This document shows positions 1 through 8,410 of a stretch of DNA of 64,000 nt, piece after piece. This DNA comes from Clostridiales bacterium. GTDB taxonomy: Bacteria; Bacillota; Clostridia; Lachnospirales; JAQSXR01. The stretch's first letter is position 1; each line of letters begins with the position of its first letter. Under the pieces are notes generated by a model. It was not told where the DNA came from and did not search any database. It worked only from the letters and a program-made list of their open reading frames with translations. A program made the position numbers and the translations under genes. The stretch is from the NCBI GenBank assembly GCA_029256575.1, contig JAQSXR010000003.1:248001-312000 (forward strand), in the 5' to 3' direction.

Positions 1-48
1 TGCTTTATATGCTACGAGCGCTGCGTTTTTTGTATCAATGTTACTCAT
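1..48 (-). CDS. rsfS: Ribosome silencing factor RsfS, N-terminal fragment
   Basis: Only the first 16 codons are in the window (MSNIDTKNAALVAYKA); the gene runs off the left edge. A GAGG ribosome-binding site lies just upstream of the ATG. The start resembles RsfS/YbeB, which silences 50S subunits by binding L14. In Firmicutes rsfS directly follows yqeK, as here. The call rests mainly on this synteny because so little protein is visible. Confidence 0.6.
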   Translation of the reverse strand, partial: MSNIDTKNAALVAYKA

Positions 49-68
49 TTATTTTTCCTCCATCTAAA

Positions 69-659
69 TTAATTCTCTATTCTATTTATTATATTATAAT
101 AGTAACTATATGTTTCCTTCGATGATTCGTCAATATCAATTTTACATTCTTTTAAATATTCGAGTACTTCTCTCGTACATTTTTCAATTGCTCGATCAAT
201 ATCTACAAAAGCTAATTGCCTTGTTCCGGTAATCTCTTCATGGAATCTTCTCTCTGGCTCGATATAATCTGCTAAATAAATAATTTTTTCTAACATTGTC
301 ATATTAGGTCTACCAGTAGTATGATAACGTATCGCATTTAATACTTCAATATCATTTACACCATACACTTCTTTTGCGAGGTATTCCCCTAATTTAGCAT
401 GTAGTAAGTCTGGTTTTTTGCGTTCAACGGAAGATATTGTGAGTCCAATATTTTCTGCTAATATTAGCTTTTTATCATTGGGCATACATTTTGCACAGTC
501 ATGAAGAATTCCAGCTAATTTTGCTTTTTTCAAATCACAATCGTAACGCATCGCTAGACATTGAGCCGTATAGGCTGTTGAAACTGAATGAATATATCTA
601 ATTTCATCTAGTTCAATAACTAAACGTTTCTTAATATCTGCTGAACACATAGTTTCCAT
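69..659 (-). CDS. yqeK: YqeK-type HD-domain hydrolase (Ap4A/nucleotide hydrolase family)
   Basis: An HD-superfamily metal-dependent phosphohydrolase; YqeK proteins hydrolyse diadenosine tetraphosphate symmetrically. The HD residues are visible in GILHDCAK, preceded by the HSVSTA helix and followed by HAKLGEYLA and YLADYIEPER. The ORF track extends to 734, but the ATG at 659 has a good AAGGAG site 7 bases upstream and gives about 196 residues, the usual length. The longer form would overlap nadD and adds a hydrophobic stretch not expected in the family. It sits 25 bases after nadD and before rsfS, the standard nadD–yqeK–rsfS order. Confidence 0.9.
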   Translation of the reverse strand: METMCSADIKKRLVIELDEIRYIHSVSTAYTAQCLAMRYDCDLKKAKLAGILHDCAKCMPNDKKLILAENIGLTISSVERKKPDLLHAKLGEYLAKEVYGVNDIEVLNAIRYHTTGRPNMTMLEKIIYLADYIEPERRFHEEITGTRQLAFVDIDRAIEKCTREVLEYLKECKIDIDESSKETYSYYYNIINRIEN

Positions 660-684
660 TGAAATACTCCTTACCCATTCTATA

Positions 685-1296
685 TTACGAATCCAAGTAA
701 AGTTTATTATCAGCCATATAACAACATACTTCATCCGGCAAAAGATACTTTACGGATCTACCTTCTCTAATTCTATTTCTAATTATTGTCGAGGATATAT
801 CAATAGTTGGCATATCCAGAATATAAACATTTGCCTCATACTGTAGTTTAAAATAATTTGCTTTCTTTTCTAAATCAGAAATATCACAATCATTTCTTGC
901 AGCCACAATAATATTGGTTAATTTAATTAATTTTTCAAAGCGCTCCCACTTTTCTAATTGGTAAAAAGAATCCGCACCAATTATTAAGTATAGGTCATCA
1001 CCAGGATAAAGTCTTTTTAACTCTTCAAAAGAATCTACAGTATATGATTTCCCTTTTCTATCAATTTCTATCGTTGATAATTCAAAATTAGGATTTGTAT
1101 GAATTGCCATTTTAACCATATTAACTCTATAGTCTTTATCAACTAAATCTGAAGTGTCTTTTAGTGCTGGAATATTTGCCGGCATTATAATGACTTTATC
1201 TAATTCAAACCTATCTCGTGCAAATTCGGCAAGTGTTAAATGCGCATTATGAATCGGATTAAATGTTCCACCAAATACTCCTATTTTAATACCCAT
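685..1296 (-). CDS. nadD: Nicotinate-nucleotide adenylyltransferase
   Basis: Adenylates nicotinate mononucleotide to deamido-NAD in the cytosol, a step in NAD synthesis. The nucleotidyltransferase signature GVFGGTFNPIHNAHL, with its HxxH-type motif, is at residues 6–20, and the second motif ISSTIIRNRIREG is near residue 168. At 203 residues it has normal length. The start ATG follows GGAGGGATT. It is followed by yqeK and rsfS in what looks like one operon. Confidence 0.95.
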   Translation of the reverse strand: MGIKIGVFGGTFNPIHNAHLTLAEFARDRFELDKVIIMPANIPALKDTSDLVDKDYRVNMVKMAIHTNPNFELSTIEIDRKGKSYTVDSFEELKRLYPGDDLYLIIGADSFYQLEKWERFEKLIKLTNIIVAARNDCDISDLEKKANYFKLQYEANVYILDMPTIDISSTIIRNRIREGRSVKYLLPDEVCCYMADNKLYLDS

Positions 1297-1312
1297 AATC
1301 CCTCCATATAAC

Positions 1313-3013
1313 CTATTTATAGCATACGTATCCAGATATCTTTGAAAATATCATAGCACCATTTTTGTACTCACTGAGTGCTTCCAGCAAATCATCATTT
1401 GAAGCAAATTGCTCTTCATTTCTTAGATAAATTATAGTATCAGCCATTTCTGAAGTAATATATTTATTGAGTGTTAAGAGTTCAGCTTTCGTTGCTGTAT
1501 TAATATTTGTGTATAACGATATCTTCGAACTATCGTATTCTTGGATCTTAAAAGGTAATTCAGAAATATTTCTATATATATCCTTATTGTTTAATACACT
1601 AGTCTTAATATAGCTTGTAAGATTAAACATCTTTACAATATCTTCTTTATCCATAGCATTTATATTTATTATATTATTAGTACGTTGCGTAAAGTAAACA
1701 CAATCTTTAAAATAATTTGTAACATCACCAATTGATTTTGTTAAATCAGTAATATTATTAAATGGTCTATTTTTTATTATTTTATCGGCAAATGCTTCTT
1801 TTGCTGCACTCGTATGATTTGTTCTTCCAAATAAAGAAATTAACTCAATTTTATTAGCTGTATTAATATCCGTATAAACACTTGCATTATCTGCAATTCG
1901 TCTTGCATCCATATCCGTTAAATATACTGGAGTGTTTGCTAATTCTTGAAGATTTCTAAACTTATATTTGTAAAAAACACTTGCATCATAAATACTCTTT
2001 GCATAAACTTCATATAAACCTGAATACTTCTTCATTTCTTCCAAAGAAGCAGTATTTATATTAATTTTTGCAATCGATACAGGATTCTCATAATCTGCTA
2101 CATTTTCAAACGTAATAAATTCTTTTGAACGATCTAATATTGTAGTAGTCATTCCATCAATATTTTTCAAAGTATCAAGTGTTGATATTTCATTAAATAT
2201 TCTATAATTCAAAATATTTTGTACTACTATATCATTATTGGTATAGCTATAATTGATAAGAGAAAGTAACTCTGACTCTTCCGCTAAAGTTATATTGGTA
2301 ACTACCGTTAGATACTTTTTATTCTTTGCATACCACTTAGAATTAAAGCTTTCATCTACATTCTTTATCTCTTCTATTGTATTAAAAGGATTTCCTGTTC
2401 GATATTCTAAGATTCTACTAGCCATCACATAAGTTGTATCCTCAAGAATCCCAATTAAATTATTAATAGAGGATGTATTTAGATTAACTTTTGGACCTTT
2501 TTCAAAATAATTACTTTCATACGAACCATTCCATATACCTTGTGCGGTTACAATCGCTGATTTCTCAGCTGCAAGCAAGGTTTCATAGCTATCGCTTAAA
2601 TAGTAACCTTTATCAACTTTTGCTAAACCATTTTTCAACAAAATTTCATTTAAAGTCTGTGCTGCATCCTTTAAGATATATACGTTTCTCCAACCATTTG
2701 TCTTTGGTAGATTTGTATTGTTTCTTTCAGGCATAACATAAACTGTCTTACCTAAATAGTAGTTTGAAATATATTCAAATGCATCCCGATTTCCTTCTGT
2801 GTTAACACCTATCAGCTTAACTATTTCCATATTACTCTGAGAATAGGTATCTCCATATAAAACCTTTAAAACCTCACCATCAATAACCTCAATTACTCTG
2901 GCAACTTTTAAATTGTTAAAATCCGGATAAAATTTTGTTGCAGCTGATCCTTTTATATTGCATGTAGTTAACAATATAACAGACACTAAAATTAAAGAAA
3001 TATATTTCTTCAA
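1313..3013 (-). CDS. Secreted SNase-like protein with multiple helix-hairpin-helix repeats
   Basis: 566 residues starting at a TTG preceded by GGGAGGGATAGAT. Residues 1–25 form a Sec signal peptide ending near GSA-A. Residues about 35–170 resemble a staphylococcal-nuclease fold (ARVIEVIDGEVLKV, VKLIGVNTEG, TLNEILLKNGLAKV, QGIWNG), but the catalytic Arg of the RLLLVDTPE block is Lys here and the Glu is not obvious, so activity is doubtful. The rest holds about six ComEA-like HhH units of the type ININTASLEEMKKYSGL, each about 60–65 residues. HhH units usually bind DNA backbone, so an extracellular DNA-binding or uptake role is inferred. It lies between yhbY and nadD. Confidence 0.75.
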   Translation of the reverse strand: MKKYISLILVSVILLTTCNIKGSAATKFYPDFNNLKVARVIEVIDGEVLKVLYGDTYSQSNMEIVKLIGVNTEGNRDAFEYISNYYLGKTVYVMPERNNTNLPKTNGWRNVYILKDAAQTLNEILLKNGLAKVDKGYYLSDSYETLLAAEKSAIVTAQGIWNGSYESNYFEKGPKVNLNTSSINNLIGILEDTTYVMASRILEYRTGNPFNTIEEIKNVDESFNSKWYAKNKKYLTVVTNITLAEESELLSLINYSYTNNDIVVQNILNYRIFNEISTLDTLKNIDGMTTTILDRSKEFITFENVADYENPVSIAKININTASLEEMKKYSGLYEVYAKSIYDASVFYKYKFRNLQELANTPVYLTDMDARRIADNASVYTDINTANKIELISLFGRTNHTSAAKEAFADKIIKNRPFNNITDLTKSIGDVTNYFKDCVYFTQRTNNIININAMDKEDIVKMFNLTSYIKTSVLNNKDIYRNISELPFKIQEYDSSKISLYTNINTATKAELLTLNKYITSEMADTIIYLRNEEQFASNDDLLEALSEYKNGAMIFSKISGYVCYK

Positions 3014-3056
3014 ATCTATCCCTCCCTACCCAGTGAAAATGTGCATGCTCTTTAAC

Positions 3057-3359
3057 CTACTTTGGTAATTCAATCTTTCTTTTTTGTGGATCTTTTGCTT
3101 GTTTATATAGTACAATCTTTCTTCCCATAACATGTACAATTTCTGAACGTGTTCTTTGTGCGATTGTTTCTGCTATGGTTGCTGGATCTTCCATACAATT
3201 GCTTAATACACTTAGTTTTACTATTTCTCTCGCATTAATTGCATCCGTAACTGCTGTAACTAGTTCTGGAGTAACTGCTGATTTTCCAATTTGGAAAATA
3301 GGCTCTAGTGTATTCGCAATCGCACGCAAGTGCGCTCTTTGTTTACTATTTTCTATCAT
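3057..3359 (-). CDS. yhbY: YhbY/CRS1-type RNA-binding protein
   Basis: A small (100 aa) KH-like CRM-domain protein associated with pre-50S ribosome maturation. The family pattern is clear: QRAHLRAIANTLEPIFQIGKSAVTPELV at the start and IVHVMGRKIVLYK near the end, where the GxK/R loop sits. A ribosome-binding site AGGAG precedes the ATG. It lies 13 bases after obgE, which is its common partner in Firmicutes, and probably shares the rplU transcript. Confidence 0.9.
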   Translation of the reverse strand: MIENSKQRAHLRAIANTLEPIFQIGKSAVTPELVTAVTDAINAREIVKLSVLSNCMEDPATIAETIAQRTRSEIVHVMGRKIVLYKQAKDPQKRKIELPK

Positions 3360-3372
3360 ATTTCAATTTCTC

Positions 3373-4653
3373 CTATTCAAAATACTCGAATTCTAGATAA
3401 TACATGCGGACAATGTCACCCTCTTGTATTCCTAATTCTTTTAGTTCGTCAATGATATTATTTTCTCTCAAGAATTTTTGGAAGAAATCAAAACCTTTTT
3501 CAGATTCAAGATTTGTGTAACCAAGCATTCTTTGTATTCTAGGTCCTTCAACAGCATAAACATTGTCTTCAACTTTTTCTACTGTATAAGGTTCGTTAGA
3601 CACAACAGATTTCTCGTCTTCAAAATATTCTCTTTCAAATATTATCGGTTCAATGTTAAGACTTTTTAATAGATCTTTTACATGAAATAATAATTCTCTT
3701 ACACCTTTGCCAGTTACAGCAGAAATAGGGTATACTTTGATACCTTTTGGTTCAAATTCATCCCTTAAAGCTTGGATATTATCACTGTAATCACCTAAGT
3801 CAATCTTATTCGCTGCTATTACTTGTGGTCTTGATGAAAGTTCGTTATTATAGACTTTTAATTCATTATTAATTATATTAATATCCTCAACTGGATCTCT
3901 ACCTTCTACTCCAGCCACATCTACGATGTGAATATTAACTCTTGTTCTTTCAATATGTCTTAGGAATTCATGTCCTAATCCAATACCTTCTGAAGCTCCT
4001 TCAATTAGTCCAGGAATATCAGCAATTACGAAGCCTTGTCCATCTTCCAAGTCAACTACACCAAGATTCGGATTTAACGTTGTAAAGTGATAATTCGCAA
4101 CTTTAGGTCTAGCATTAGTTACACTTGCTAAGAAAGTTGATTTACCAACATTAGGGAAACCAATTAGTCCTACATCGGCAATTGTCTTTAGTTCAAGTAA
4201 TAAATGAAAATCTCTTGAGTCTTGCCCTGGTTGAGCAAATTTTGGTATTTGCATAGTAGGGGTAGCGTAATGTTGATTTCCTTTTCCGCCTTTTCCACCT
4301 TTAACGATAACAAATCTCATATCAGGATCTGCCATATCAACTATAACTTTTCCAGTCGTTTCTTCTCTAATAACAGTACCTTGTGGTACTTCAATAATAA
4401 CATTTTCACCATCTGCTCCATGTTGACGTCTTCTACCGCCTACGCCACCATCTTCTGCAATGAATTTTCTATGATGTCTAAATTCGGATAAGGTATTCAA
4501 ACCTTTTGCTACAACGAAAACTACGTCGCCACCTTTACCGCCGTCGCCACCATCTGGTCCACCGTTTGCTACATACATTTCTCTTCGAAAACTTACATGT
4601 CCGTCTCCACCTTTACCTGAGCGAACATAAATCTTAGCTCTATCTGTAAACAT
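3373..4653 (-). CDS. obgE: GTPase Obg
   Basis: An essential 50S-associated GTPase. The glycine-rich Obg fold covers residues 1–158 (GGKGGDVVFVV, GGKGGKGNQHYATPT). The G domain has the P-loop GFPNVGKST, DIPGLIEGASEGIGLG as G3, NKID as G4 and SAVTGKG as G5. A C-terminal OCT domain (about 350–426) ends in GDIVRMYYLEFEY. At 426 residues it has the length of Clostridia Obg. It lies downstream of rpmA, past a hairpin terminator, so it may have partial readthrough or its own promoter in the 190-base gap. Confidence 0.97.
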   Translation of the reverse strand: MFTDRAKIYVRSGKGGDGHVSFRREMYVANGGPDGGDGGKGGDVVFVVAKGLNTLSEFRHHRKFIAEDGGVGGRRRQHGADGENVIIEVPQGTVIREETTGKVIVDMADPDMRFVIVKGGKGGKGNQHYATPTMQIPKFAQPGQDSRDFHLLLELKTIADVGLIGFPNVGKSTFLASVTNARPKVANYHFTTLNPNLGVVDLEDGQGFVIADIPGLIEGASEGIGLGHEFLRHIERTRVNIHIVDVAGVEGRDPVEDINIINNELKVYNNELSSRPQVIAANKIDLGDYSDNIQALRDEFEPKGIKVYPISAVTGKGVRELLFHVKDLLKSLNIEPIIFEREYFEDEKSVVSNEPYTVEKVEDNVYAVEGPRIQRMLGYTNLESEKGFDFFQKFLRENNIIDELKELGIQEGDIVRMYYLEFEYFE

Positions 4654-4800
4654 TTTTACACCTACTTTACTGTAATTTGCATTTTACAATCAAAAATTAA
4701 TGACATCATAACCACAGATTGTATTCTACTATTATATTAACCATTTTTCATATTATAATATATCAAATATTAATTTAATATAGTATGTACTTATTTTGTC

Positions 4801-4838
4801 TAAAAAAAAAGTTTCAAATCACAAGACTTGAAACTTTT
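4801..4838 (-). terminator. Intrinsic terminator after rpmA
   Basis: The arms AAAAGTTTCAA and TTGAAACTTTT flank a 10-base loop, followed on the minus strand by a run of T. It lies directly after the rpmA stop codon, separating the ribosomal-protein unit from obgE. Confidence 0.85.
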
Positions 4839-4843
4839 CGTTA

Positions 4844-5134
4844 TTATTCGTTAACTACTATTGGATGTACAGAAGCTTGCTTTTTGTCTCTGCCTTTTCT
4901 TTCAAATCTAAGAACTCCATCAACCAATGCGAATAATGTATCGTCTCCACCACGGCCTACATTAATACCTGGATGAATCTTTGTTCCACGTTGTCTAAAA
5001 AGAATATTTCCAGCTTTTACAAATTGTCCGTCTGCTCTCTTCGCACCTAAGCGCTTAGATTGAGAATCTCTACCATTTTTAGTAGAACCAACGCCCTTTT
5101 TATGAGCGAATAACTGAAGGTTCATCTTTAACAT
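4844..5134 (-). CDS. rpmA: 50S ribosomal protein L27 with Prp-cleaved N-terminal extension
   Basis: Ribosomal protein L27, whose N-terminus reaches the peptidyl-transferase centre. The sequence begins MLKMNLQLF then [15 protein letters not shown]. The [10 protein letters not shown] junction is the site cut by the cysteine protease Prp in Firmicutes, established for Staphylococcus aureus. The prp gene is immediately upstream, 4 bases away. Start ATG follows a strong GAGGAGGTG. 96 residues, a normal length. Confidence 0.97.
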   Translation of the reverse strand: MLKMNLQLFAHKKGVGSTKNGRDSQSKRLGAKRADGQFVKAGNILFRQRGTKIHPGINVGRGGDDTLFALVDGVLRFERKGRDKKQASVHPIVVNE

Positions 5135-5137
5135 AAT

Positions 5138-5458
5138 TTACACCTCCTCAAATTTAAGGTTTATATATTTTTTTCCGTAAGTTTCTAAAATCCCTGTAAG
5201 CCCAATTAACATCGATTCCAATAATAATTGGGTCGCGCTATTTGGTTCATCTATAAGCTTACATTTCGCATATCCTTCATCAACTCTATACTCTATCTTA
5301 ACCTCTGTTAAATTCTCAAGAGAATTAATAGTTGTAATAAAAAGTACCGTTGTTGCTGAACATATAATATCTTTTCCGTTTTTTGCGTATCCGGCATGAC
5401 CGTTAGCTTCAAAACCGATTACCAAATCATTATGTTTAAAAATACTAATATTAATCAT
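5138..5458 (-). CDS. prp: Ribosomal-processing cysteine protease Prp
   Basis: Removes the N-terminal extension of L27 before ribosome assembly. The catalytic His and Cys are visible in ANGHAGYAKNGKDIICSATT (His about 22, Cys about 34). 106 residues, typical of YsxB/Prp. It lies between rplU and rpmA, the conserved order. No clear Shine-Dalgarno precedes the ATG, and the rplU stop is 5 bases upstream, so translation is probably coupled to rplU. Confidence 0.93.
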   Translation of the reverse strand: MINISIFKHNDLVIGFEANGHAGYAKNGKDIICSATTVLFITTINSLENLTEVKIEYRVDEGYAKCKLIDEPNSATQLLLESMLIGLTGILETYGKKYINLKFEEV

Positions 5459-5463
5459 AATAA

Positions 5464-5778
5464 TTAAGCGTTAATCTTTTCAATCTTAACTCTTGTAAAT
5501 GATTGTCTATGACCTTGCTTTTTGTGATATCCTGATTTTCTCTTGTATTTGTAAACGATAATCTTCTTAGATCTGCCTTCTTCTAAAACCGTTGCTGTAA
5601 CTGTTGCATTGCTAACGATTGGATTTCCAACTACTAAAGATCCATCTTCTTTACTTACAAGTAAAATTTGATCAAAATTCACTGTGTCACCTGCTTCAAC
5701 TCCAAGTTTTTCAACTTTTACGAAATCGCCTTCAGTAACTTTGTATTGCTTGCCACCTGTTGCTATAACTGCGTACAT
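5464..5778 (-). CDS. rplU: 50S ribosomal protein L21
   Basis: Ribosomal protein L21, 104 residues, beginning [14 protein letters not shown] and carrying the signature [21 protein letters not shown] near the C-terminus. First gene of the rplU–prp–rpmA unit, with a consensus promoter and a leader of about 80 bases upstream. The start has a GGAGG site 7 bases away. Confidence 0.97.
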   Translation of the reverse strand: MYAVIATGGKQYKVTEGDFVKVEKLGVEAGDTVNFDQILLVSKEDGSLVVGNPIVSNATVTATVLEEGRSKKIIVYKYKRKSGYHKKQGHRQSFTRVKIEKINA

Positions 5779-5857
5779 TCTAGTACCTCCTTAATCATAA
5801 ACTCGCCAATTTTGGTGGTAGTAAACTACTCTTTTAGACCTAATTGTGCGGCACACT
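5779..5857 (-). promoter_or_regulatory. 5' leader of rplU, possible L21 autoregulatory leader
   Basis: About 80 untranslated bases lie between the predicted start of transcription and rplU. They contain pairing segments (ACCACCAAAATTGGCG region; TAGTTTACTA). Many Firmicutes carry an L21 leader RNA in this position. I assign it by position and hairpin content, not by matching a covariance model. Confidence 0.4.
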
Positions 5858-5862
5858 CATGA

Positions 5863-5891
5863 ATACTATCATACAAGCCAATTGCTGTCAA
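5863..5891 (-). promoter_or_regulatory. SigA-type promoter of rplU–prp–rpmA
   Basis: On the minus strand TTGACA (5891–5886) is followed by exactly 17 bases and TAGTAT (5868–5863). The -35 is perfect and the spacing optimal. It drives the ribosomal-protein unit. Confidence 0.8.
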
Positions 5892-5983
5892 GTAAATTCC
5901 CCAAAATTTGCAATAAAATGATTTGTTTGTCATATATATAAGCTTATGTCTATATGATATTATTTCTTATCAAATGTCATTAT

Positions 5984-7162
5984 TTATCTTACACTTTTAC
6001 CTAAATACTCCGCGATTGCTTCTACATCCTTATCTCCACGTCCAGATACAGTTACAATTATGATATCCTCTTTATCAAATTCTTTCGCACATTTAATTGC
6101 ATAAGCGAGTGCATGCGAACTTTCTATAGCAGGAATAATACCTTCCGTCTTAGATAAGGTTAATAGTGCATTAACAGCTTCATCATCTGTAATAGCTACA
6201 TATTCTGCTCTTCCTATTTCATTTAAATGTGCATGTTCTGGTCAAACACCTGGATAATCAAGTCCTGGTGAGATTGAATAAACCGGTGCAACCTCTTTGT
6301 TCTCATCCAATACACAAAGTGTTTTCATACCATGTATTACAGTTGTTTCACCAAGGGTTATAGTAGCTGCATGCATTTTGGTATCAAGTCCTTTTCCAGC
6401 TGCTTCTGCTCCGATTAATCGAACATCTTTATCATCTATATATTCTGCAAAAGAACCAATTGCATTACTTCCACCACCAACACAAGCTATTATTGCATTT
6501 GGAAGACGACCTTCTTTTTTCAGAATCTGTGCTTTTGATTCTTGACTAATAATTCTTTGGAACTCTTTTACGATCGTAGGGTATGGATGAGGGCCAACAG
6601 CAGAACCTAATACATAGAAAGTATCTTCTGCATGTTCAATCCAATAAACCAATGCCTCATCAACTGCTTCCTTAAGCGTTTGTGTTCCTGATAAAGCAGC
6701 CACTACCTTTGATCCTAGCATTTCCATTCGAAACACATTTAATGCTTGTCGATGCATATCTTCTTTTCCCATAAAAACAATGCATTCCATATTCAGAAGC
6801 GCTGCGATAGTAGCGGTTGCAACTCCGTGTTGGCCGGCTCCTGTTTCTGCTACTACTTTTTTCTTACCCATTCTCTTTGCTAAAAGCATTTGACCTAATA
6901 CGTTATTAAGCTTATGGGCACCTGTATGATTTAAATCTTCTCTTTTTAGATAAATCTTTGCTCCACCACAATATTCGGTAAAACGTTCAGCCAGATACAA
7001 CGGTGTTTCTCTTCCTGCATATTCCGTTAAATAATACATATACTCTTTTCTAAAATCTTCATCATCTTTGTACGTTACAAACGCATCTTCCAATTCCTTT
7101 AATACCAACGCCAAATTCTCTGGAACATAAGCTCCACCAAAACTACCAAATGTTTGTTTCAT
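5984..7162 (-). pseudogene. trpB: Tryptophan synthase beta chain, interrupted by an in-frame TGA
   Basis: TrpB condenses indole with serine using pyridoxal phosphate. Start [15 protein letters not shown]; the PLP lysine is in GAHKLNN and the phosphate loop in VGGGSNAIG. The ORF track ends at 6242 after GLDYPGV, where the family has GLDYPGVGPEH. Here the Gly codon GGA reads TGA, and the same frame continues as [15 protein letters not shown] to [20 protein letters not shown] and a TAA at 5984, giving 392 codons, the usual size. The first 306 residues lack the C-terminal part that contacts the cofactor, so the product is probably inactive. A Trp T-box precedes it and no trpA follows, so it is a stand-alone, tRNA-Trp-regulated copy. 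A sequencing error is possible. Confidence 0.85.
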
Positions 7163-7225
7163 GTTTCATTCCTCCTGATATTATTGTTTATATTCTGGCA
7201 TAAATGTGTTTGTAAGTATTAAGAC

Positions 7226-7492
7226 AACAAAAAACGCCCATCCTTAGATATAATCTAAGGACAGGCGTATTATATACCTGCGGTACCACCTTAATTGTCG
7301 TAATGACCTCTCTCACAGAATGCCTACACATTCCTGCTCTATAACGTGAGCGTACGTTGCTAAATACTTGGGTTTCCCTGTTCATCAGCACCCTCAAAGG
7401 TCCATTTGTCCATTTCGTTTACTATTAGGTTCCCAGCAGCCCTAACTCTCTGTAAGTTCGTGAATGGTTTTATTTCCTTATCAATGGTTTAC
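7226..7492 (-). promoter_or_regulatory. T-box leader (Trp specifier) upstream of trpB
   Basis: On the minus strand this leader has the AGAGAG stem I signature, a GAAATGGAC segment supplying a UGG (Trp) specifier, the T-box proper AATTAAGGTGGTACCGCAGG (about 7276–7299) and a terminator hairpin (CGCC…TCCTTAGAT…ATCTAAGGA…GGCG then TTTTTT, 7226–7268). Uncharged tRNA-Trp would stabilise the antiterminator and allow trpB transcription. The 69-residue ORF on this strand (7188–7397) is a shadow of the RNA. Confidence 0.9.
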
Positions 7493-7498
7493 TTCTAT

Positions 7499-7528
7499 AT
7501 CTTATTACGAATGGTTTGTATTTGTCAA
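7499..7528 (-). promoter_or_regulatory. SigA-type promoter of the trpB T-box transcript
   Basis: TGTTGACA (perfect -35, 7528–7523) is followed after 18 bases by TAAGAT (7504–7499) on the minus strand, just upstream of the T-box leader. Confidence 0.7.
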
Positions 7529-7590
7529 CACTTTTTATTCTTTTTACTCAAAAAAATATTACATCTCTTTTTATATTTAATATGACATGG

Positions 7591-7635
7591 TATACTAATC
7601 TCAAATATTGATTATTTACCTATGTAAATAATCAA
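7591..7635 (+). promoter_or_regulatory. Extended -10 promoter with palindromic operator for the nitroreductase
   Basis: TGGTATACT (extended -10 with TATACT at 7591) lacks a good -35. Just downstream, 7608–7635 is a perfect inverted repeat: TTGATTATTTAC, four central bases CTAT, then GTAAATAATCAA. It overlaps the predicted start of transcription and ends 8 bases before the GGAGG site, a position expected for a repressor operator. Confidence 0.65.
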
Positions 7636-7656
7636 ATCAAAATGGAGGATTATAGA

Positions 7657-8187
7657 ATGGATTTCTTAGATTTAGCAAAGAAAAGATTTTCGGTCAGAAA
7701 GTTTATTGACAAACCCATTGAAGAGGATAAAATTCTTAAAATATTGGAAGCCGGAAGAATTGCTCCCACTGCTGTTAATTATCAACCACAACGGATTCTA
7801 GTAGTAAAGGATCCTAGAAATCTTGCAAAATTAGAAGAGGCAAGAAGAATATTTGGTGCAACTCTAGCTCTTGTTGTATGTGCAAATCACGATGAAAGTT
7901 GGAAACGTTCTTTTGACAATAAAGATTTTGCAGATGTAGATGCTTCAATCATTACCGATCATATGATGCTTCAAGCAACGGAACTTGGTTTAGGAAGTGT
8001 TTGGATTAGTTCTTTTGATCCAGCCTTATTAATTGATCTATTTAATATTCCAAATAATTTTGAAGCTATAAATATTCTTGCTATTGGGTATCCTGTAGAA
8101 AGCATACCACTTGCAGCTTCTTCACCAGATAGACATAACGTAGCAAGAAAACCATTATCCGAAACAGTATTTTATGAAACATTTTAA
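7657..8187 (+). CDS. Nitroreductase family FMN oxidoreductase
   Basis: An FMN-dependent NAD(P)H oxidoreductase. Family features: FLDLAKKRFSVRKF at the N-terminus, AGRIAPTAVNYQPQRILVV (flavin contact), DASIITDHMMLQATELGLGSVWISSF and AIGYPVE near the C-terminus. The track starts at 7642, but that ATG lies in the GGAGG site; the ATG at 7657 is correctly spaced and gives 176 residues. Single gene with its own promoter, a palindromic operator and a terminator. Substrate unknown; the operator suggests induction by a small molecule. Confidence 0.88.
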   Translation: MDFLDLAKKRFSVRKFIDKPIEEDKILKILEAGRIAPTAVNYQPQRILVVKDPRNLAKLEEARRIFGATLALVVCANHDESWKRSFDNKDFADVDASIITDHMMLQATELGLGSVWISSFDPALLIDLFNIPNNFEAINILAIGYPVESIPLAASSPDRHNVARKPLSETVFYETF

Positions 8188-8239
8188 ACGATGATCATGC
8201 ATTGATAGATTGTTAAATATCTAATATCCACTTTCACAA

Positions 8240-8287
8240 AGAGATTAATTAGTTAATTATTTCCTAATTAATCTCTATTATTTTTAT
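8240..8287 (+). terminator. Intrinsic terminator after the nitroreductase gene
   Basis: The arms AGAGATTAATTAG (8240–8252) and CTAATTAATCTCT (8264–8276) pair perfectly and are followed by ATTATTTTTATTTT. Confidence 0.8.
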
Positions 8288-8410
8288 TTTCTTATATATT
8301 TATTAATTTTATATTGATATTTTCTTTGTACACATTTACAATATATAACTAAGAGAATAAAAAGATTCTATTAACTAAGACTTATTACATAAAACACTTA
8401 GGAGGCCACA

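Noticed and set aside
5984-6244. TGA in trpB as selenocysteine or as a reassigned Trp codon
   Set aside because: The site is Gly in the family, no selenocysteine element is apparent, and other genes here use TGA as a stop.
7188-7397. 69-residue ORF before trpB
   Set aside because: It lies wholly in the Trp T-box leader and terminator; the frame is fortuitous and has no ribosome-binding site.
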